Positions 58,023 through 64,000 of a stretch of DNA of 64,000 nucleotides are shown here, one piece after another. Below the pieces are notes generated by a model. The model did no database searches, was not told where the DNA came from, and saw nothing but the letters and a program-made list of their open reading frames with translations. Every line of letters begins with the position of its first letter. The stretch's first letter is position 1. The stretch spans positions 605,109 to 669,108 of the forward strand of contig NW_003314358.1 of NCBI RefSeq assembly GCF_000143415.4. Direction: 5' to 3'. The translations under genes were made by a program, and so were the position numbers. This DNA is from Selaginella moellendorffii (Eukaryota > Streptophyta > Lycopodiopsida > Selaginellales > Selaginellaceae).

Positions 58023-61000
58023 ATGGCGATCGCGTCTCCTCTTCGCGTGGCTATGGTTGTGGATGGTGGTAGCGGCGGTCGCCGGAATAAGGCGAGGTAT
58101 GTGGACAAGAATGTAGGGAGTAGTAGCAGCAATCGATCGAGCGGTGCCGCCAAGCAGCAGCAGCAGCAGCAGCCCGCGAAATCGAAGGCCGAGCAGAGAT
58201 TTCCGCGGCAGCAGCAGCAGCAGCAGCGCCAGGTCCCAAATCCAGCTGGTTTTGTGAAGAAAGTCGATCGCTCCACGGACAAGCTCGTGAGATTTCTCTA
58301 CCAGCGGTAACGAGTCTATTCCGTTGCTTCCGTTTCTTTGCAGCATCGCTGTTTCTTTGCTTATCGACAGGTTTAAGGCTTTGAAGGATGCGAGGAATTC
58401 TTTGTGTGATCGCGATGGTTTTCTGGAGCAGCATGCTTCTGGGTGAGTTTCTTGTTTTTCTTCTCTTTTTCTTGTGTGTTTTGATGGAAATTAAAACGAA
58501 GTTCTTTCATAGATATGATATACTTGGCATGCGACACCACTTCTTTCATTACGTGGAATACTTCGAATGGGCTCCAGGTAAACTTTCGACACTGGAAAAC
58601 TGCTCTACTTTTGAAGTTTTTTTTTTCACCAAAGTTTTCACGCAGGAGCAACGTCTTGTTCGCTCATTGGAGACTTCAACAATTGGGATTGCACGAAAAA
58701 CCGCGCTGAGAAAGGCTACTTTGGCCGAGACGACTATGGCACCTGGAGAATCACCGTGGAAGACAAGCTGCGAGAGGGCCAAGAGAAAGATCCTCACTGG
58801 CAAGAGTACAACTATTCAGTCGAATACGATCGAGGTGACGGGGATATAGACATCGAGGCACTCTACCAAAAGATGGAGGACGAGTACTGGGAGCCTGGAG
58901 AGGACCAGTACTTGAAAGACACACGGCCTTTCGAGGAGGCTCTTTTCAAGTCGATCTTTGGGGAAAACTTCGGCTGCATCAAAGTTGGAAAGGAGGAGGA
59001 AGTAAACGAACTGGCCTACAACACCGAAGACGAGGAAACCATGGACTACTCCAAGTTTCCACCGGGTTACGAGGAATGGGTGAAGAAAACCGATCAAGCT
59101 CACTTGCCTCCGCTCAAGCAGGATCCAACGCGTTACAGCGAGCCGACAGTGGTCGATGATCCAGTGTGGAGGGAGCGAGTTTTAGCGAAGAAGCCACCAC
59201 TTCCAATCTGGGAGTATACCGTCAAGGGGTTCAAAGCTTGGGAGAAGAAGTACCTTCCTGCGATTCCTCACGGCTCTCGTGTGAGAGTTTACTTCAAAAC
59301 TCCGGAAGGTCCCGTGGAGCGAGTTCCAGCATGGGCAAAGTATGTTCTTCCTGGTAAGCAAAGAAAAACTCTTTCTTACTGGATTTCTTGTGAACTTTTC
59401 CTGGCAGATCCGGATGGAAAGATGTGGAGTGCGGTGTATTGGGAACCGCCTATCCAGGAGAGGCACCAGTGGCAGCACGAGAGACCAAAGCCTCCAAAGT
59501 CGCTTCGAATTTACGAGTGTCACGTTGGTATGAGCAGTGAAGAGGCCGGGATCTCTACATTCAAGCGTTTCAGTCAGGCAAGAAAAGAGTGGCTGGCATT
59601 TTCCAAGTAGCTCGTTTTGCTATCTTCCAACTTGGCTCAGGAGGTTCTTCCACACGTAAAAAAGTGTGGCTACAACGTTGTGCAGCTCATGGGAGTGCAA
59701 GAACATGTCGACTACTCCAGTGTTGGTTACAAGGTTTTCTCGTTCTCACTTAACAAAACATTCAAACTTAAGGCTTTGTTTATATCCAGGTGACGAACCA
59801 ATTTGCTGTGAGTAGTCGGTTTGGAACTCCAGAAGATTTCAAGTTTCTGGTCGATACTGCGCATGGTATGTTTCATTTGGACGAGAAAATATGACTTCTT
59901 TCCTGTGATGTGATGTAGGACTGGGATTGCTCGTTTTTATGGATATTGTCCACTCTCACGTTGCTCCTGACGAAGTATGTGGACTGGCAATGTTTGATGG
60001 CGCAAACGATTGTTTCTTACATGTAGGTGAGTTTCTATCACTTATACTTCCGTTCCTTTGTTAACACTTGCAATGTATCCTCAGGAAAAAGGGGCCACCA
60101 TAAACGCTGGGGAACGCGCTTATTCAAGTATGGAGAGCACGAAGTAAAGCGGTTTTTACTGTCAAACTTGAAGTGGTTAGTAATTGTTTAGTTCCTTCTT
60201 CTTCTTCATCTTTTTTCTGTTTTTGTTTTGACAAGCTCAATGCAGGTGGGTTGAAGAGTATCGCATTGATGGCTTTTACTTCCATTCGGTTGGCTCCATG
60301 CTCTACACACACAATGGCTTCGCAAAATTTACTGGAAGCCTTGACGAGTAATTTTCTTTTCACAAATTCGCTCAAACCATTAAATGTTGTATCTTCAGGT
60401 ATTGCAACCAATATGTCAATGTGGACGCACACATTTACTTGATCCTTGCAAATGAGCTTCTTCACAATCTTACGCCTCGTATTATCACCATTGCTGAAGA
60501 TGTGAGTGACTTTGTTGTAGTTTCACTGACTTCTTCAACTTTTGTTTATATGACTTAGGCAACATTGTTTCCCGGGTTGTGTGCCCCTCATGAGCAAGGT
60601 GGTTTTGGTTTTGACTATTACGTAAGCACAGCTCCTTCCGATATGTGGCTATATCTCATAGAAAAAGTTCCTTTGGAGGAATGGAGTGTTAAGCAGGTTT
60701 GTTGTTCCTTCAAAACTTAAGATTTATTTGTCTTCTTCCTCAGATAGCTGAAAGCCTGCTCAAAATCTCCAATTCAGATGGCAAAGCTCTGGTGTATGTG
60801 GAGAATCACAGCCAGGTAAACAACTAGTTTTCTTTTCACTGGATAAAAACTATTGTGTGATCTCGTGTTATAGTCCATCTCTGGCGGGAAATCTCTCTTC
60901 CAAGCACTTATTGAGAAGAATGTGGAATACCCGGATGCTGTAAACATGCTCAGGAGTGTTTCCATGATAAAAGTATATACGTTTCATACTTTGGTTTTGA

Positions 61001-61915
61001 GAAAGTGAAGTTCTTGTGTTGATCGTTGTAGATGATCAAGCTTCTCACTGCTTCTTTAGGCGGGTCAGCGTATCTCACCTTCATGGGTAACGAGTTTGGC
61101 CATACAGAGGTACTTTTCATCGTTCCTTGGTGGTCTTTAAGAAAAAGTTTTGACACAGCGCGTGGAGTTCCCGAGAGTGACTAATAACTTCTCTTACGAG
61201 TTTGCTCGTCGGAGATGGTCCTTGCTGGATGACAAATGGCACGCAAAGCTTGCAGAGTTTGACAATGTAAGTAGAGACACTCTTGAGACTCTTGTCTTAT
61301 AAGCGATTGATGCAGGCGCTTATGGCAATCGAGCAGAAGTATTTGTTTCTCAGCAGCAATGCACCAGTGACGAACTTGCAAGTCGATGATTTGTCGAAGG
61401 TATCCTCTCGCTTGTTTGATTGTCTGTCCAAACTGAAGCTCCGGTATTTCGTTTAGACCATTGTTTTCACTCAAGATAACTTAATCTTTGCCTACAACTT
61501 CCATCCTCGCAAGTCAGCCGATGAGTATGAGATCCTTGTCGATGAGCCTGGCCGATATGAGGTCTGTCTAAGTTCTGTTTTATCTCATTTTTCTGGTTGG
61601 TAATTTTGCTCTGTAGTTGCTCTTGGATACCGATGATGTTAAATATGGTGGGATGGGTCGGCTTAAAACTAAACAGAAGAGGTTAATAATCCTTTTTGTG
61701 TGTGTGTGTGTTTGTTTTTGAATTTTCTTTTGTGTGTGTGTGTGTTTGTTTTTGAATTTTGGTTTCTCAGGATTAACGTCTTTAGCATGAAGTTGTCCCT
61801 CACGCTACCACAATTGAGTGCACAGGTATGTCGACTGGAAGCTTACGTCTGTCTCATGCATGAATGCTATAGGTTTATAGACTTGCAAAAATCTGGGATG
61901 CTGCAGTCAGTGTGA
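58023..61915 (+). CDS. BE3-like: 1,4-alpha-glucan branching enzyme homologue (BE3/EMB2729 type), catalytic Asp replaced
   Basis: Around 20 short exons beginning 58023-58306. The N-terminus is Ser/Gln-rich, fitting a transit peptide. The CBM48-like region holds [20 protein letters not shown] and [11 protein letters not shown]. The GH13 part holds [88 protein letters not shown], and [15 protein letters not shown] with RRRWSLL. In true branching enzymes the nucleophile lies in DGFRFDGV; here that Asp is His (FYFHSV). From memory the Arabidopsis BE1/EMB2729 protein also has His here, so the change belongs to the subfamily. It is likely not a normal branching enzyme. The protein is needed for embryo development in Arabidopsis (family knowledge). 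The last ~25 residues differ from the usual end. Confidence 0.88.
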
Positions 61916-62025
61916 TGTAAAAAAGCTGGCATCTATACATATAAAGCGATAGTGGGGAGGCTCGCCGGCCGTTGGATCCCAGGCCCGGGCCAGGGTCGGT
62001 GGCCATGGTTGCGCGAGAAATTTTT

Positions 62026-62133
62026 CTGATGTTTGCTCCCGGCCAATGGGAGGCGGCCAAGCCGCGTGGGGCGGGAGAAGAAGGCACAGCGACACGTGTG
62101 CCAGTGGTGTCCTGCCCCCGTGCCCGTTCTTCT
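62026..62133 (+). repeat. 108-bp direct repeat, left copy
   Basis: Runs from CTGATGTTTGCTCCCGG to CCCGTTCTTCT. It contains GGCCAATGGG (CCAAT box) and GACACGTGTG (G-box). One mismatch to the right copy, 720 bp away. In frame with the UGT piece. Confidence 0.92.
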
Positions 62134-62745
62134 GAATGCCTCGACTGGCTCGACACGCAGGAGCCAGACTCAGTCCTCTATGTCGCATTCGGCAGCATAG
62201 CGAAGCTTTCGCAGGAGGAATTCGAGGAGCTCGCGCTCGGTTTGGAGGCGAGCAAGGTGCCGTTCTTGCTCACAGTCAGGCCGCCCCAGTTCGTGGACGA
62301 GGGCGACACGACAGTCCTGGTGAAGAACAGTGACTTCTACAAGAACTTCGTCGAGCGGACCAAGGGACGAGGCCTGGTGGTTTCATGGGCGCCGCAGAGA
62401 GAAGTTCTGGCGCACAGGGCACTGGCTGGATTCGTGAGCCACTGCGGATGGAACTCGGTCCTGGAGAGCGTCTCCAGCGGCGTGCCGATCATCTGCTGGC
62501 CTCGGATATACGAGCAGGGGCTCAACCGCAAGATCATGGCGGAGAGGTGCCGCATCGGGGTGGAAGTTTCGGATGGGAGGAGCTCCGACGCGTTTGTGAA
62601 GCGGGAGGAGATTGCTGAGGCCATTGCGAGGATCTTTAGCGACAAAGCTCGAAAGGCGAGAGCGAGGGAATTCAGGGACGCGGCGAAAAAGGCAGCGGCG
62701 TCGGGTGGTGGCTCTCGGAATAACCTGATGCTGTTCACAGACTTG

Positions 62746-62853
62746 CTGATGTTTGCTCCCGGCCAATGGGAGGCAGCCAAGCCGCGTGGGGCGGGAGAAG
62801 AAGGCACAGCGACACGTGTGCCAGTGGTGTCCTGCCCCCGTGCCCGTTCTTCT
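62746..62853 (+). repeat. 108-bp direct repeat, right copy
   Basis: Same sequence as the left copy with one G-to-A change. The stop codon TAG follows directly. A diverged relative lies at 27849. Confidence 0.92.
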
Positions 62854-62856
62854 TAG

Positions 62857-63430
62857 CTCGCCCTGGATGCCCTGCCGCAATTGACCTAACGCTTGCTTGC
62901 TGGATCAGTGGCAATCGCAGCAATTGCGCTTCTTCCCGCAAAGGTCTGTGTTCACCGTCGGCTGGGCAGCCGCTAATTTGGCCCCCAACCCCAACAATCT
63001 GGATTTTTGTGTGCTGTGAAAATTTAAAACGTCTTCATTTGGGTTTGTGGATGCTATCCAGTGGCAGAGCTGAAGCCAGCGCCAGCCTTCACAGCCAGAA
63101 CCATCAGATGTGAGAGAGAACAAGCCCAAGGTGAGTTCTCTAACTTGCAAACCCCACCCACCTCTCACAGTTGCTCACCACACCCTGGAAAAGGTGTGCC
63201 AGTCCTGTGTCTAGGTTTTATTGGTTGCTAGATTAGTCTCTTTTGTTTACAGATTAAGGTGTGTACGGATTGTGCTCTCATTGTATAGTCTTCGTTTTTA
63301 TTTTTTTTAAATTTTTTTTCCAGTGTAAGAAGAAGGCGAGTTCTGGCTTTTACTTAGAATCTCTGAAAATTTTAAGATAAGTGCTTTGACACTAGATAGG
63401 TTGTTTCATCTCATTTATCATCCCTAGCAA
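62857..63430. other. Region upstream of the Helitron gene
   Basis: No coding signal. GTTTACAG and further short T-rich blocks may be splice sites in the Helitron leader. I found no TC terminus or hairpin with confidence. Confidence 0.4.
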
Positions 63431-63432
63431 AT

Positions 63433-64000
63433 ATGCCTCGGCTTCGCGAAGTATTAAGAGGCATACGTCACCATTTGCCTCCAACTATTGACACTAGCAC
63501 ATATAATCATATTCACAACAACCTTGCATATGGTAATGAAGAAACTAATCTAGACCTTGAACATGCTAATGCAAAAATTACTTCAAATCTTGACAATGCT
63601 AATACAAACATAGCATATGCTGATGAAGGCCATACAAATATAAACCTTGAAAATGCTAATGAAACTAATACAAATACATGTAATCATCACAGTTATACTA
63701 TCTATAAATTAGCACATCAAAAGAATTATAATGACCATACAATACAACTGTTTAATATTGGAAATATGTCATCCATGTGTGTCTTTTGTGGTGCATTACA
63801 TTTTGAAAATGAGTCAAGATCAATGTGCTGCCAGAATGGAAAGGTTTCCCTTCCCCAGCTTTCATCTTTACCTACTATATTGCGTATGCTTTTTAATGAA
63901 AATAGAAACTCCAATTTTAAAATTAACATAAGAAATTTCAACAGTGCTTTGGCTTTTGCATCAATGGGTGCTAATATTGATAATTTAAGTGGTAAAGGCC
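63433..64000 (+). mobile_element. Helitron Rep/helicase, N-terminal part, runs off the window
   Basis: An open frame of 189 codons from the ATG at 63433 has no stop to the window end. It begins MPRLREVLRGIRHHLPPTID, followed by Asn-rich low-complexity sequence with repeated NLDNANTN-like units. About residue 105 onward fits the Helitron_like_N domain: MCVFCGALHFENE, CCQNGKVSLPQLSSLPTILR, then FKINIRNFNSALAFASMGAN. Helitrons move by rolling-circle replication and often pick up host gene fragments. The Rep HUH motifs and the SF1 helicase should lie beyond 64000. No stop or frameshift is seen so far, so the element may be recent. The strong A+T content and Asn-rich spacer contrast with the nearby UGT fragment. 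Confidence 0.8.

Larger units (their letters stand above)
61972..62856 (+). pseudogene. UDP-glycosyltransferase C-terminal half captured between direct repeats
   Basis: A continuous frame from 61972 to the TAG at 62854 joins repeat 1, a UGT half (62134-62745) and repeat 2. The UGT part starts ECLDWLDTQEPDSVLYVAFG and contains the donor-binding PSPG box at about residues 140-185: WAPQREVLAHRALAGF, VSHCGWNSVLESVSSGVP, IICWPRIYEQGLNRKI. It ends near LMLFTDL. The acceptor-binding N-terminal half (about 240 residues, including the catalytic His) is absent, so no transferase activity is expected. The frame is intact, GC-rich and unlike the surroundings, suggesting recent capture from a functional gene. 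A short transcript driven by repeat 1 is possible. Confidence 0.8.

Noticed and set aside
62337-62941. Antisense frames over the UGT fragment
   Set aside because: The plus frame carries the PSPG box; the antisense frames are GC-driven shadows.

Overview
The window is nuclear DNA of a land plant, most likely a spikemoss (Selaginella, lycophyte). This is an inference from many plant-specific families (EDR1-type MAPKKK, DegP7, WDL/TPX2, class III peroxidase, DCL, OTS-like SUMO protease, plastid branching-enzyme homologue), very short introns (mostly about 50-60 nt), abundant PPR genes including arrays of ~31-residue S-type motifs, and gene-dense blocks separated by AT-rich stretches with decayed retroelements. 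No RNA gene or CRISPR array was found.

Layout. 1-4.2 kb: a dead PPR gene, a tiny His-rich secreted peptide, and a glycine-rich secreted protein with a broken paralogue. 4.5-16.8 kb: an intron-rich EDR1-like kinase, an unknown membrane-anchored protein, an S-array PPR gene, a small peptide precursor resembling phytosulfokine, and a full DegP7-type protease. 17.4-20.5 kb: a divergently placed, rearranged dead copy of DegP7, then LINE-like fragments. 21.1-27 kb: a WDL microtubule-binding protein and a PLS PPR gene. 27.8-29.5 kb: a mosaic of gene scraps (dispersed repeat, PPR piece, RCL1-like pseudogene, probable helicase piece). 31.5-36.1 kb: a broken Ty3/gypsy element with an unusual second protease region. 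38-46.5 kb: SUMO protease, DCL-like protein, peroxidase, and a LysM protein with an i-type-lysozyme-like domain. 46.9-48.9 kb: an ATATGT microsatellite and a second, heavily decayed gypsy remnant whose LTR matches the first. 49.6-58 kb: an unknown probable plastid protein, a second phytosulfokine-like precursor, a large PPR gene flanked by its own partial copies, and an unknown conserved gene. 58-61.9 kb: a branching-enzyme homologue lacking the usual catalytic aspartate. 62-64 kb: a UDP-glycosyltransferase half-gene flanked by 108-bp direct repeats, then the N-terminal part of a Helitron Rep/helicase that runs off the window.

Main points for follow-up: (1) two unlinked genes with the same three-exon plan, the same GC-AG first intron and a VDYIYD motif near the C-terminus, which look like variant phytosulfokine precursors; (2) a LysM plus i-type-lysozyme-like fusion with a plausible Glu/Asp pair; (3) a dispersed 108-bp promoter-like repeat next to captured gene pieces, close to a Helitron gene.

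Gene models were spliced by eye; reading-frame closure was checked by arithmetic for the EDR1-like, peptide, peroxidase, DCL-like, LysM and 57-kb genes.
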